From an uncultured Oscillospiraceae bacterium (lineage in GTDB: Bacteria; Bacillota; Clostridia; Oscillospirales; Oscillospiraceae), in the NCBI GenBank assembly GCA_947624065.1, contig CANQIO010000004.1, positions 1 through 64,000 on the forward strand: 64,000 nt of DNA, read 5' to 3'. The notes under the pieces were generated by a model that was given only the letters and a program-made list of their open reading frames with translations, searched no databases and had not been told where the DNA came from. A program made the translations under genes and the position numbers. This document shows positions 32,456-41,689 of this stretch, piece after piece. The first letter of the stretch is position 1; the number at the start of each line of letters is the position of its first letter.

Positions 32456-33472
32456 ATGGAAAGGGTCAGTATCCGGGATGTGGCGCGCGAGGCGGGCGTG
32501 TCCATCACCACCGTTTCCAAGGCGTTGAACGATTACCCGGATGTGAGTCCGGAGACCAGGCGGCGCGTCAGCGAGATCGCCCAGAGGATGAATTACGTCC
32601 CGGATGTGGCCGGGCGGAGCATGGGCGGCATCACGGAAAAGGTGATCGGCCTGCTCTTGAACGACCTGACCCCCACGGACCCCTCCGGCGCCGTGTTCGG
32701 CATCCTCAGCGGGGCGTACCATGCCTGCGCGGACAGCGGCATCGACTTCGTGCTGTTGACCACGAACCCCGGGTCCCAGGAGGAGACGTCGCTCAAGCGC
32801 CTGTGCCTGAGCAAGCGCCTGGACGGCATCATCTGCAACGGCTTCCGGCTGCATGACCCCTATCTGGAGCAGGCGCGCCAGCTGGACCTGCCCTGCGCGG
32901 TCATCGACGTGGAGATGAACGATCCCCGGATCGTGGACGTGAGCATCGACAACGTCCAGGCGGCGGACGAGGCGGTCACATTCCTGCTGGGCTGCGGCTG
33001 CCGGGCCATCGCCCTCATCAACGGCTCCGCACGGGCGGACGTATCCCTGCGGCGCGGCCGGGGCTATGCCCAGGCGCTGACGCGCTCCGGGCTGCCCGTC
33101 CGGCCGGAGTGGACGGTCGACGCGGACTTTGACATGGACAGCGCCTACCACGCCGCGGTGGAGCTTTTGCGGCAGTATCCGGAACTGGACGCCTTCTTCT
33201 GCGCCAGCGACGTGATGGCCCTGGGCGTTTGCCAGGCCATCGAGGAGGCCGGCCGAAAGGTGGGCGCGGACGTGATGGTGGTGGGCTTCGACGACATCCC
33301 CACCGCCCGGTATATGTACGGCGGGCTGACCACCGTCCGGCAGGATTTCTATAAAATGGGCTACAACGCGGGCATGGCGGTGTACCGGCAGATCCAGGGC
33401 CAGAAGCCGGCGGACGCCTCCGTCGGCCTTTTACACGAACTCGTCATCCGCAGTACCGCACACGGCGGCTGA
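32456..33472 (+). CDS. LacI-family transcription regulator of the alpha-glucoside locus
   Basis: The 338-residue product has an N-terminal helix-turn-helix (SIRDVAREAGVSITTVSKALN, residues 5-25) and hinge, then a periplasmic-binding-like sugar domain ending with the usual FDDIPTARY and TTVRQDF region. It lies just before an operon that carries two identical LacI-type operators, so it is probably its repressor with an alpha-glucoside or a product as inducer. Those operators do not overlap its own promoter, so autoregulation is not indicated. Confidence 0.92.
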   Translation: MERVSIRDVAREAGVSITTVSKALNDYPDVSPETRRRVSEIAQRMNYVPDVAGRSMGGITEKVIGLLLNDLTPTDPSGAVFGILSGAYHACADSGIDFVLLTTNPGSQEETSLKRLCLSKRLDGIICNGFRLHDPYLEQARQLDLPCAVIDVEMNDPRIVDVSIDNVQAADEAVTFLLGCGCRAIALINGSARADVSLRRGRGYAQALTRSGLPVRPEWTVDADFDMDSAYHAAVELLRQYPELDAFFCASDVMALGVCQAIEEAGRKVGADVMVVGFDDIPTARYMYGGLTTVRQDFYKMGYNAGMAVYRQIQGQKPADASVGLLHELVIRSTAHGG

Positions 33473-33525
33473 AAACCTGGCAAAAAGTCCAAAAAGCGGC
33501 GAAGAAAATTAGTAGTTTTGGGGGC

Positions 33526-33555
33526 TTTACAGGTTTAGGCGCCGTGTGTTATTAT
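33526..33555 (+). promoter_or_regulatory. Promoter of the RDD/GH65 operon
   Basis: TTTACA (33526-33531), 18 bases, TATTAT (33550-33555); predicted start near 33562, directly beside operator O1. Confidence 0.7.
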
Positions 33556-33564
33556 GTTTTTGAC

Positions 33565-33578
33565 CAAAAACGTTTTCG
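33565..33578 (+). promoter_or_regulatory. LacI-type operator O1
   Basis: The site CAAAAACGTTTTCG has the LacI/CcpA-like centre AAAACGTTTT and lies on the predicted transcription start, a position where a bound repressor blocks initiation. Its reverse complement occurs at 34355-34368. Confidence 0.8.
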
Positions 33579-33602
33579 ATACTCGACGTGGCGGTGACGC
33601 GG

Positions 33603-34031
33603 ATGAAAAAGCGCATGATGTACGGCCTGCTGCGGCTGCTGTGCGCGGGCGTGGACTATCTGCTGCTGATGCTGCCGGTCCAGCTGGGGATGTTCGGCAT
33701 GCTGGGCGTGCCGGCCCGGAGCGTGGATTTCCTGTTCCGGCTGCTGTTCGCGGTGTACGGGGTGCTGATGATCGAGTACTTCCACGGCGCGACGGTGGGC
33801 AAGTACCTGGGCGGGCTGATGGTGGTGGATAAGACCGGCGGCAAGGCCACGATGCTCTATGTGGGACTGCGGGAGTTGGTGCGGTCGATGTATCTGATCC
33901 CCTTTGCCGGGTGGCTGGCCGGGCTGGTGAGCGTGGTGATGCTCTTCTGGAAGGGCCAGACCCTGCACGACATGGTGGGGCGGACGGCGGTCATCCGCCG
34001 GAAGGACTACACGCCGGAGGAGGAGCCATGA
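33603..34031 (+). CDS. RDD-family membrane protein
   Basis: The 142-residue product has three to four hydrophobic segments (about residues 14-35, 42-65, 95-118) and the RDD pattern (GVDYLLLMLP near the start; HGATVGKYLGGLMVVD; KGQTLHDMVGRTAVI at the end). RDD proteins are small membrane proteins, some of which transport ions; nothing here shows a sugar role. ATG 33603 is chosen over GTG 33588 because GGTGA sits five bases before it. Its stop overlaps the next start (ATGA). Confidence 0.8.
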   Translation: MKKRMMYGLLRLLCAGVDYLLLMLPVQLGMFGMLGVPARSVDFLFRLLFAVYGVLMIEYFHGATVGKYLGGLMVVDKTGGKATMLYVGLRELVRSMYLIPFAGWLAGLVSVVMLFWKGQTLHDMVGRTAVIRRKDYTPEEEP

Positions 34032-34315
34032 ACCTGGACGAGGTATTCGGCCTGCAGGAGACCGACCCCATGGTCAGCACCGACCCGCTGCTGCTTTTCG
34101 CCTGCGTCGCGAGCGCCATCCTGGCGGCATGGCTGTGCGTACACATCTACCGGGACACCAACGACACGGCCAAGAGCGTGAAGCTGTATATCCCCATCGC
34201 GGCGGTGGGTGGGTTCCTGTTCGCCATGGCGGGGGTGCCGTCCCTGTTCGCCTTCGGGGCCCAGCTTTGCGGGCTGGTGGCCCTGGGCTTTATTTCAAAC
34301 CGATATTTCAGATAA
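34028..34315 (+). CDS. Small membrane protein coupled to the RDD protein
   Basis: The 95-residue product has two or three hydrophobic segments (about residues 20-40, 53-72 and 74-90). Its ATG overlaps the stop of the RDD gene, so the two are made together. No family is recognised. Confidence 0.7.
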   Translation: MNLDEVFGLQETDPMVSTDPLLLFACVASAILAAWLCVHIYRDTNDTAKSVKLYIPIAAVGGFLFAMAGVPSLFAFGAQLCGLVALGFISNRYFR

Positions 34316-34354
34316 CACGGGCTTGTTTCACAGGCCTTTTTCTACGGCCAACAC

Positions 34355-34368
34355 CGAAAACGTTTTTG
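34355..34368 (-). promoter_or_regulatory. LacI-type operator O2
   Basis: CGAAAACGTTTTTG is the exact reverse complement of O1 (14 of 14 bases). It lies 30 bases before the GH65 start and about 790 bases from O1, so one tetramer could loop the DNA, or O2 controls a second promoter for GH65. Confidence 0.8.
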
Positions 34369-34397
34369 TTTGACCTTTAACGATGAGGATGCGACCT

Positions 34398-36719
34398 ATG
34401 ACAGCAATGGATTACAGCCAGGCGAAGGACTGGATCATCGCCGAGAGCCGATTTGACGTTTCCTGCCTTGGCAAGTGCGAGGCGGTCATGTGCCTGGGCA
34501 ACGGCTATATGGGCCTGCGCAGCGCCACCGAGGAGACCTATGTGGGCGAGCAGCGGGACCTGTTCGTGGCGGGCACGTTCAATAAGTTCGACGACGACGA
34601 GGTGACGGAGCTGCCCAACGCCGCGGACGTGATCGGGCTGGATATGACCCTGGATGGGGAGCGGTTCGATCTGACGACCGGCAGCGTGGAGCAATACCGG
34701 CGCAGCTTGTGCCTCAAAACGGGGGAGCTCACGCGCCGCGCGGTGTGGCGCAGCCCCGCCGGCAGGCGCTATGAGCTGACGTTTTGCCGGGTGGTATCCA
34801 TGGACCGGCGGCACGTGATCGCCCAGAAGGTATCCGTCACGCCCCTGGACGGCGGCGCGGAGCTGTTTTTGGCCGGCGGCATCAACGGCCGGATGAACAA
34901 CAGCGGCAGCCAGCACTTTTCCGAGGGAGAAAAGCGGCTGTATGACGGCCGCTTCATGCAGTACACCCAGACCACCGGCCAGTCGAAGATCGACTTTTTC
35001 CTGAACACCGCCTTCCGGTTCTCCCTGGACGGGGAGCCGCTGGAGGCGAAGGGCTTCATCTCCATGGACCGGCGGATCATCCGGCAGGAGTTCGAACTGA
35101 CTGTCCCCGCCGGCAAGACCTTGACGGCGGAGAAGATATCCAATGTCTACACCTCCCGGGACCGGGAGTGCGAGGGCGTGACCTTCCGGCAGATCCAGGA
35201 GCGTTCCCTGGACGAGGAAAAGGCGGCCTGCGCCGCCGGATACGACGCGCTGGCCCAGGCCAGTGCCAGGGCGTGGGGGGAGATCTGGGACGCCGCGCCG
35301 GTCCTGATCGAGGCCGAGGACCCCTTCGACCAGCTGGCGGTCCGCTTTGCCCAGTACCATCTGCACAGCATGACCCCCGCCCATGACCACCGCATGAACG
35401 TCGCGGCCAAGGGCCTGTCCGGCGAGGCATACAAGGGCCATACCTTCTGGGACACGGAGATGTTCGTGCTGCCCTATTTCATCTACACCGCGCCCAGGAT
35501 CGCCCGGAGCCTGGAGGAATACCGCTGGCTGAGTCTGGCGGGCGCCCACAGGAAGGCCGCGGAAAACGGCTACGAGGGGGCCCAGTTCCCCTGGGAGGCG
35601 GCCTGGATCGACGACGGCGAGGTGACCCCGGTGTGGGGCGCGGCGGACATCGTCACCGGTCTGCCCATCAAGATCTGGTCCGGCTTCATCGAGCAGCACA
35701 TCACCGCGGACGTGGCCTACGGTGCCTGGGAGTACTACATGGTCACCGGCGACGGGGACTTCATGGACCGGTGCGGATACGAGCTCATCCTGGACACGGC
35801 CAAGTTCTGGGCCAGCCGCCTGGAGGAGGGCGAGGACGGGCTGCTGCACATCAACGACGTGGTGGGGCCCGACGAGTATAAGGAGCATGTGGACGACAAC
35901 GCCTTCACCAACTACATGGCCGCCTGGAACATCGCCAAGGCCATGGAGTACGCGGCGTTTTTGAAAAAGGAGAAGCCGGCGCTGTACAGCGCGCTGGACG
36001 AAAAGCTGGACCTGGCGGCCGCGGAGCGGCAGTGGGCGGAGAAGCTGCCCCGGCTGTACCTGCCCCGGCCCAGGGCCGACGGGGTGATCCCCCAGGACCG
36101 TACATACCTGACGCTGCGGGACATCGATCTGACCAAGTACAAGAACCAGACGGCCGTGGGCAGCATCTACCGGGACTATAACCAGGAGCAGATCACCCGG
36201 ATGCAGGTGTCCAAGCAGGCGGACATCCTCATCATGTTCCTGCTGCTGGAGAACCAATTCTCCCTGGACGTGAAGCGGGCCAACTGGAATTACTATGAGC
36301 CGCGCACGCTCCACGATTCGTCTCTGTCCCTGTCCACCCACTGCATCCTGGCCAACGACATGGGGGACCGGAAGCTGGCGTATGCGCTTTTTAAGCGCGC
36401 GGCGGCCATCGACCTGGGGCCGGATATGGCCAGCAGCAGCGCGGGCATCCACGCCGCGGCGCTGGGCGGCATCTGGCAGGGCGTGGTGTTCGGCTTCGGC
36501 GGCGTGCGGATGCTCCAGGGGGCGCTGCGCATCGAGCCGAAGCTGCCGGAGAGCTGGAGCCGGCTGGCGTTCCGCTTTTACTGGCACGGCCAGCAGCTGC
36601 GCCTGGAGGCGACCCGGAGCGAGATGCGCCTGACCAACCTGACCGGCGGGGAGCCTGTGCGCTTTATCCACGGCGGGAATGAGCACGTTCTGGACGGGGA
36701 GCTGACGCTGCCCCTGTGA
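34398..36719 (+). CDS. GH65 family disaccharide phosphorylase
   Basis: The 773-residue cytoplasmic enzyme belongs to GH65, inverting phosphorylases that split alpha-glucosyl disaccharides (maltose, kojibiose, nigerose, trehalose) into beta-glucose-1-phosphate and glucose. The catalytic acid is the Glu in VVGPDEYKEHVDDNAFTN (about residue 492), and the phosphate-site region TQYR-like STHCILANDMGD and SSSAGIHAAALGG is present. No signal peptide. ATG 34398 is chosen because GAGGAT is seven bases upstream. The beta-phosphoglucomutase at 41686 is the expected partner. The exact disaccharide cannot be read from the sequence; the KEHVDDN loop does not clearly match one specificity. Confidence 0.9.
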   Translation: MTAMDYSQAKDWIIAESRFDVSCLGKCEAVMCLGNGYMGLRSATEETYVGEQRDLFVAGTFNKFDDDEVTELPNAADVIGLDMTLDGERFDLTTGSVEQYRRSLCLKTGELTRRAVWRSPAGRRYELTFCRVVSMDRRHVIAQKVSVTPLDGGAELFLAGGINGRMNNSGSQHFSEGEKRLYDGRFMQYTQTTGQSKIDFFLNTAFRFSLDGEPLEAKGFISMDRRIIRQEFELTVPAGKTLTAEKISNVYTSRDRECEGVTFRQIQERSLDEEKAACAAGYDALAQASARAWGEIWDAAPVLIEAEDPFDQLAVRFAQYHLHSMTPAHDHRMNVAAKGLSGEAYKGHTFWDTEMFVLPYFIYTAPRIARSLEEYRWLSLAGAHRKAAENGYEGAQFPWEAAWIDDGEVTPVWGAADIVTGLPIKIWSGFIEQHITADVAYGAWEYYMVTGDGDFMDRCGYELILDTAKFWASRLEEGEDGLLHINDVVGPDEYKEHVDDNAFTNYMAAWNIAKAMEYAAFLKKEKPALYSALDEKLDLAAAERQWAEKLPRLYLPRPRADGVIPQDRTYLTLRDIDLTKYKNQTAVGSIYRDYNQEQITRMQVSKQADILIMFLLLENQFSLDVKRANWNYYEPRTLHDSSLSLSTHCILANDMGDRKLAYALFKRAAAIDLGPDMASSSAGIHAAALGGIWQGVVFGFGGVRMLQGALRIEPKLPESWSRLAFRFYWHGQQLRLEATRSEMRLTNLTGGEPVRFIHGGNEHVLDGELTLPL

Positions 36720-36795
36720 GCGGATCAAAGCGCGGGATCGGAAACGTCCGCGCATTGACGATAAAGAAACTATATTTTTTAAGGAGGAAACCGCA

Positions 36796-38067
36796 ATGAC
36801 TACCCGCAATTTCCTGAAGAGGATCGTTCTCTTCACCCTGGTGCTGTGCCTGGTGTGCAGTTTCAGCGCGGTGGCGTTCGCCGATGGGGAAGAGGACTTC
36901 TCCGGCCGGACGCTGACCGTGGGCATCTGGGGCGGCAACGATCAGGAGACCGCCGCCATCGAGACCCTCAAGGCCAACTTTGAGGCGGCGCACAACTGCA
37001 CCGTGGATCTGAAGGTCTACACCGACTACAACACCCAGATCCAGGCCGACTTCATCGGCAAGACCGCTCCCGACGTGTTCTACGTCAACGGCTCCGTGTT
37101 CCCCTTCATCAGCTCTTTGGGCGTGATGGACGCGCTGGACCCCGAGGAGTATGATCTGGACCAGTTCTATCCCAACCTGGTCGCCGCCTTCACCGACGCG
37201 GACGGCAACGTGCTGTGCGTGCCCAAGGACGTGTCCACCCTGGCCACCTACTACAACATCGACCTGCTGGAGGCCGCCGGCTACACCCCCGAGGACATCC
37301 CCGACGACTATGACGACTACATGGCTTTCCTGACCGACCTGCAGGCCAAGCTGGACGAGGTCTACGGCAAGAACGCTGTCGCCGCCATGACCTATAACCA
37401 GGACCTGGCCCGCAACCTGTTCATCCTGCAGGACGGCACCGACGGCCTGATCGACGCTGACGGCAACGCCACCCTGACCAGCGACGGCGTCGTGGCCAAC
37501 ATGCAGTTCATCCTGGACTTCGTGGACGCCGGCGTGTGGAAGACCCCCAGTGACCTGGGTCTGGGCTGGAACGGCGAGGCCTTCGGCACCGGCAAGGTCG
37601 CCATCATGGAAGAGGGCAACTGGGTCTACGGCACTCTGAAGACCGACTACAGCGACATCAACTTTGGCGTCAAGGCCATGCCCGTGTATCACGGCACCCA
37701 GTACTCCATGAGCTACACCGTGGGCTACGGCATCTACACCCTGAGCGAGAACAAGGATATGGCCTCCGCCTGGATCAAGTATGTCACCGGCGTCGACGGC
37801 CTGAACATCTGGTGCTCCGGCGCCGGCTGCCTGCCCCCGCGCGCTGACGCGGCCGAGGCCATGGACGTGGAGAGCGACCCCGTCTGGGCCGTCCACTCCG
37901 AGATGGCTGGCTGCTCCATCCCCGAGCAGCTGGGCAATAACTACACCATCATCAACACCGCCTATCAGAACTGGCTGCCCGAGGCCGTCAGCGGCAACAT
38001 GACCGCCGCCGAGTTCCTGGCCGAGGCTGAGAGCCAGGCCAACATGGAGATCGCCAACGCCGGCTGA
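36796..38067 (+). CDS. ABC transporter sugar-binding protein (alpha-glucoside importer)
   Basis: The 423-residue product is an extracellular solute-binding protein of the family 1 type: LTVGIWGGNDQETAAI at the mature start, APDVFYVNGSVFPF, NWVYGTLKTDYSDINFGVKAMPV and WIKYVTGVDGLNIW. The signal peptide (residues 1-29) ends in AVAFA before DGEED. No lipobox cysteine is at the cleavage site, unlike most Gram-positive binding proteins. AAGGAGG precedes the ATG. It lies 76 bases after GH65, with no clear terminator between. Confidence 0.92.
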   Translation: MTTRNFLKRIVLFTLVLCLVCSFSAVAFADGEEDFSGRTLTVGIWGGNDQETAAIETLKANFEAAHNCTVDLKVYTDYNTQIQADFIGKTAPDVFYVNGSVFPFISSLGVMDALDPEEYDLDQFYPNLVAAFTDADGNVLCVPKDVSTLATYYNIDLLEAAGYTPEDIPDDYDDYMAFLTDLQAKLDEVYGKNAVAAMTYNQDLARNLFILQDGTDGLIDADGNATLTSDGVVANMQFILDFVDAGVWKTPSDLGLGWNGEAFGTGKVAIMEEGNWVYGTLKTDYSDINFGVKAMPVYHGTQYSMSYTVGYGIYTLSENKDMASAWIKYVTGVDGLNIWCSGAGCLPPRADAAEAMDVESDPVWAVHSEMAGCSIPEQLGNNYTIINTAYQNWLPEAVSGNMTAAEFLAEAESQANMEIANAG

Positions 38068-38100
38068 TCCCTCCATCCGCGCGAGCCTTAGGTAACAGCG

Positions 38101-38128
38101 ATCCCGGCCGGCTCCGGCCGGCCGGGAT
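38101..38128 (+). other. Intercistronic stem-loop after the binding-protein gene
   Basis: Twelve-base perfect GC stem (38101-38112 with 38117-38128), four-base loop, no T run. Such stems commonly protect the binding-protein mRNA, so it is made in excess over the permeases. Confidence 0.7.
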
Positions 38129-38157
38129 GTCCCTCGAAAGAAAAGGAGTGAAGCCTG

Positions 38158-39063
38158 ATGGCAAAGCCAACAAAGCGGCAGCTGCAGGAGTGGAAGCAGG
38201 GCTATCTGTTTATAACGCCGGCCGTACTGGTCATCGGCGTGTTCATCGGCATTGCCGCGCTGTTCGTGGTGTACCTGTCCTTCATGAAGGTCAACCTGTT
38301 CACCGACACCTATACCTTCGTGAAGCTGGACAACTACCTGCGCCTGTTCAAGGACCCCACGGCCCGCAAGGCCCTGACCAACTCCCTGACCTTCTCCCTG
38401 ATCGTGGTGCCCAGCCAGACCGTCATCGCGCTGGTGGTGGCCAGCGTCCTCAACGGCAAGATCAAGGGAAAATACGCTTTCCGTACCATCTATTTTCTGC
38501 CGACCCTGACCTCCAGCTCCGCGCTGACCCTGATCTTCATGTTCATGTTCAGCGTCACCGGCCCCATCAACATGTTCCTCATCAAGATGGGCATCCTGCC
38601 GGTGGGGGAGGGCATCAACTTTTTGAACAACCCCTCCTTCGCCCTGAAGGTCATCATGATCATGAACATCTGGTCCACCGTGCCCCAGTACACTACCATG
38701 TATCTGGCCAGCCTGCAGGACCTGCCGGCGTCCCTGTATGAGGCCGCCAGCATCGACGGCGCCAACAGCTTCAAGAAGTTCATGAACGTGACGGTGCCCT
38801 ACCTCAAGCCCATCACCACCTATGTGCTCCTGACCGGCATCATCGGCACCCTGCAGATGTTCGACCAGGCGTATATCTTCTCCAACGGCTCCGGCGGACC
38901 GGCCAACAGTACGCTGACCGTGTCCCTGATGGTGTACCGCTACGCCTTCGGCAGCAACAACGCCATGGGCTATGCCTCCACCATCGCCATCGTACTGGCG
39001 GTCGTGATCATGGCGGTGTCGTTCCTGTCCGAGAAGCTCAACGCGTCCGAGAGCCTGTATTGA
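38158..39063 (+). CDS. Sugar ABC permease (MalF-like)
   Basis: The 301-residue product has six membrane segments and the EAA loop YEAASIDGANSFKKFMNVTVP (about residues 195-215), which contacts the ATPase. It forms the importer channel with the next gene and works with the binding protein at 36796-38067. AAAGGAGTG precedes the ATG. Confidence 0.93.
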   Translation: MAKPTKRQLQEWKQGYLFITPAVLVIGVFIGIAALFVVYLSFMKVNLFTDTYTFVKLDNYLRLFKDPTARKALTNSLTFSLIVVPSQTVIALVVASVLNGKIKGKYAFRTIYFLPTLTSSSALTLIFMFMFSVTGPINMFLIKMGILPVGEGINFLNNPSFALKVIMIMNIWSTVPQYTTMYLASLQDLPASLYEAASIDGANSFKKFMNVTVPYLKPITTYVLLTGIIGTLQMFDQAYIFSNGSGGPANSTLTVSLMVYRYAFGSNNAMGYASTIAIVLAVVIMAVSFLSEKLNASESLY

Positions 39064-39079
39064 TAAGGAGGGAAAAGGC

Positions 39080-39910
39080 ATGAAACCGAAAAAGTCCCTT
39101 GGCCGGGTGATGATGTACGTCATCCTCGTGGCCTATGCTGCGGTCACGCTGTATCCCTTCCTGTGGATGGTGGCCGCGTCCTTCAAGCCTCTGCGGGAGA
39201 TCGTGGGCGGCAACATGAGCCTGTTCTCCGAAAATATGTCCTTTGAGAACTACCGGACGATCTTCGGCCACACGTCCCTGTTCCCCCGGTGGTTCCTCAA
39301 CTCCCTGATGGTGGCCACCGTCGGCACGGTCATCAATGTGTTCATCAACTCCATGGCCGGCTACTCCCTGTCCCGCCTGCGCTATCCCGGCCGGGACAAG
39401 ATCTATCACGGCCTGCTGCTGCTCATGATGATCCCCGGACAGGTGCTGCTGATCCCCAACTATCTGCTGCTGCAGCAGTTCGGCATGCTGGACAGCTACT
39501 CCGCCCTGATCCTGCCCGCCGCGGCGAACATCGCCAACATCTTCCTGATGCGGCAGTTCTTTATCAACTTCCCCCGGGACGTGGAGGAGGCGGCGGAGAT
39601 CGACGGACTGAGCCGCTACGGCGTGTTCTTCCGCATCGCCATGCCTCTGGCCCGGCCCACCATCGCCACCACGGCGATCTTCGGGTTTATGGGCTTCTGG
39701 AACGAGTTCACCAAGCCCATGCTGTATTTGAAGACCAACACCAAATACACCCTGACTCTGGGCCTGCAGAGCTTCCAGTCCCAGAACGCGGGCACCATGT
39801 GGAACCAAGTGATGGCGGCGGCCTGCATCTCGGTGCTGCCGATCATCATCATCTACCTGATCTTCAACAAGTTCTTCCTTGTCGGACTGCGGATGGATGG
39901 AGAGAAATAA
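39080..39910 (+). CDS. Sugar ABC permease (MalG-like)
   Basis: The 276-residue product has six membrane segments and the EAA loop VEEAAEIDGLSRYGVFFRIA (about residues 170-189). It is the second channel subunit. No ATPase gene follows, so the pair probably uses a shared multi-sugar ATPase of the MsiK/MsmK type encoded elsewhere. Confidence 0.93.
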   Translation: MKPKKSLGRVMMYVILVAYAAVTLYPFLWMVAASFKPLREIVGGNMSLFSENMSFENYRTIFGHTSLFPRWFLNSLMVATVGTVINVFINSMAGYSLSRLRYPGRDKIYHGLLLLMMIPGQVLLIPNYLLLQQFGMLDSYSALILPAAANIANIFLMRQFFINFPRDVEEAAEIDGLSRYGVFFRIAMPLARPTIATTAIFGFMGFWNEFTKPMLYLKTNTKYTLTLGLQSFQSQNAGTMWNQVMAAACISVLPIIIIYLIFNKFFLVGLRMDGEK

Positions 39911-39931
39911 ACGCTGTGCGTGGACCGGCGG

Positions 39932-39981
39932 CGCGCCGTATCCTATGCTGGCCTTTGGCTTGAGGATACGGCGCGTTTTTT
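39932..39981 (+). terminator. Terminator or attenuator after the importer genes
   Basis: Thirteen-base perfect stem CGCGCCGTATCCT (39932-39944) with AGGATACGGCGCG (39963-39975), followed by TTTTTT. The next gene starts only 20 bases on, with no promoter seen between, so it is probably a partial terminator that lowers expression of the enzymes. Confidence 0.85.
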
Positions 39982-40000
39982 ATCGAAAGAGGTGAGGCGT

Positions 40001-41689
40001 TTGAAAAAAGCGTGGTGGAAACAGTGCGTGGTCTATCAGGTGTATCCCCGCAGCTTTCAGGACTTCAACGGCGACGGCGTGGGCGATCTGCCCGGCGTCA
40101 CCGCCCGGCTGGACTATCTGCAGCAGCTGGGGGTGGATGTGCTGTGGCTGAGCCCGTTCTATCAGTCCCCTGGCAGGGACAACGGCTACGACATCAGCGA
40201 TTACCGGGCCGTGGACCCGCTGTTCGGCACCCTGGCGGATTTTGACGAGATGCTCCGGCAGATCCACCGCCGGGGCATGAAGCTGGTCATCGACCTGGTG
40301 GTCAATCACACCTCCGACCAGCACCCCTGGTTCCAGGCCAGCCGCAGCAGCCGGGAGAGCCCCTACCGGGACTACTACATCTGGCGGGACGGCGTCGACG
40401 GCGGGCCGCCCAACAACTGGGGCGGCAATTTTTCCGGCAGCTGCTGGACCCTGGACGAGACCACGGGGCAGTATTATCTGCACACCTTCGGGCCCTTCCA
40501 GCCAGAGCTGAACTGGGCCAACCCCAGGGTGCGGCAGGAGGTATACGACATGATGCGCTGGTGGTGCGAGCGGGGCGTGGACGGGTTCCGCATGGACGTC
40601 ATCAGCTACATCAGCAAGACCCCCGAAATGCCGGACGGGGCAAAAAAGCCGGGCAGCGACTACGGGGACTTCGCCCCCTACGTCATCAACGGCCCGCGGG
40701 TACACGAATATCTGCGGGAGATGAACCGCCAGGTGCTCAGCCGGTACGATCTGCTCACCGTGGGGGAGTGCGGGGGCTTGACCGTGGAGCAGGCCTGCCG
40801 CTACGCCAACGAGGACGGCTCGGAGCTCTCTATGGCGTTCCAGTTCGAGCACATGGACCTGGACGGCGGGGAGAGCTTTAAGTGGAACCTGCGCAGGATC
40901 GACCTGATAGCGCTGAAAAAGCTGCTGACCAAGTGGCAGAAGGGCCTGGAGGGAAAGGCGTGGAACAGCCTTTACTGGTGCAACCACGACCAGCCCCGCA
41001 TCGTCTCCCGCCTGGGAGACGACAGCACCGACGCGCTGCGGGAGCGCAGCGCCAAGGCCCTGGCCCTGTGCCTGCACATGATGCAGGGCACGCCCTATGT
41101 CTACCAGGGCGAGGAGCTGGGCATGACCAACGGCCGGTTCGACTCCCTGGCCGACTTCCGGGACGTGGAGAGCCTCAACGCTTACCGGGAGCTGACCGGC
41201 AGCGGCCGGGTCGCCCCGGAGGACATGCTGGCGTACCTGCGCTATAAGAGCCGGGACAACGCCCGCACCCCCATGCAGTGGACTGCCGGGCCCAATGCCG
41301 GTTTCACCTCCGGCGAGCCCTGGATCGGCGTGAATCCCAACCACAGGACCGTCAACGCCGAGGACGAGGTGCGCCGTCCCGACTCGGTGTTCCGCTTTTA
41401 TCAGGACCTGATCCGGCTGCGCCACGAGCATGAGATCATCGTCTACGGCAGCTATGAGCTGCTGCTGCCGGAAGATCCGCAGATTTTCGCCTACACCCGC
41501 GCACTGGAGGGAGAACGGCTGCTGGCAGTGTGCAATCTGAGCGGGAGAGAGGCTGCCTTCCGGCTGCCGGAGGCCTTCGCGGGCGGGGAGCTGCTGCTTG
41601 CCGACATGGACGACACCGCCCCGGCGCAGGAGATGGTCCTGCGCCCCTGGGAGGCATTTGCGATATGGAAGGAGAACGAAAAACCATGA
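40001..41689 (+). CDS. GH13 alpha-glucosidase (oligo-1,6-glucosidase type)
   Basis: The 562-residue enzyme has the GH13 conserved regions: DLVVNHTS (region I), DGFRMDVI with the Asp nucleophile (region II), VGECGG with the acid Glu (region III) and CNHDQPR (region IV). In this subfamily (31) a valine right after the nucleophile, as here (MDV), goes with alpha-1,6 preference, whereas threonine goes with alpha-1,4. No signal peptide, so it works on imported oligosaccharides such as isomaltose or panose. TTG 40001 is the start, with AGAGGTGAG seven bases upstream. It overlaps the next gene. Confidence 0.9.
   Translation: MKKAWWKQCVVYQVYPRSFQDFNGDGVGDLPGVTARLDYLQQLGVDVLWLSPFYQSPGRDNGYDISDYRAVDPLFGTLADFDEMLRQIHRRGMKLVIDLVVNHTSDQHPWFQASRSSRESPYRDYYIWRDGVDGGPPNNWGGNFSGSCWTLDETTGQYYLHTFGPFQPELNWANPRVRQEVYDMMRWWCERGVDGFRMDVISYISKTPEMPDGAKKPGSDYGDFAPYVINGPRVHEYLREMNRQVLSRYDLLTVGECGGLTVEQACRYANEDGSELSMAFQFEHMDLDGGESFKWNLRRIDLIALKKLLTKWQKGLEGKAWNSLYWCNHDQPRIVSRLGDDSTDALRERSAKALALCLHMMQGTPYVYQGEELGMTNGRFDSLADFRDVESLNAYRELTGSGRVAPEDMLAYLRYKSRDNARTPMQWTAGPNAGFTSGEPWIGVNPNHRTVNAEDEVRRPDSVFRFYQDLIRLRHEHEIIVYGSYELLLPEDPQIFAYTRALEGERLLAVCNLSGREAAFRLPEAFAGGELLLADMDDTAPAQEMVLRPWEAFAIWKENEKP

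Noticed and set aside
36755-36776. Promoter before the alpha-glucoside binding-protein gene (TTGACG and TATATT)
   Set aside because: The spacer is only 10 bases, too short for sigma-A; cotranscription with GH65 is more likely.
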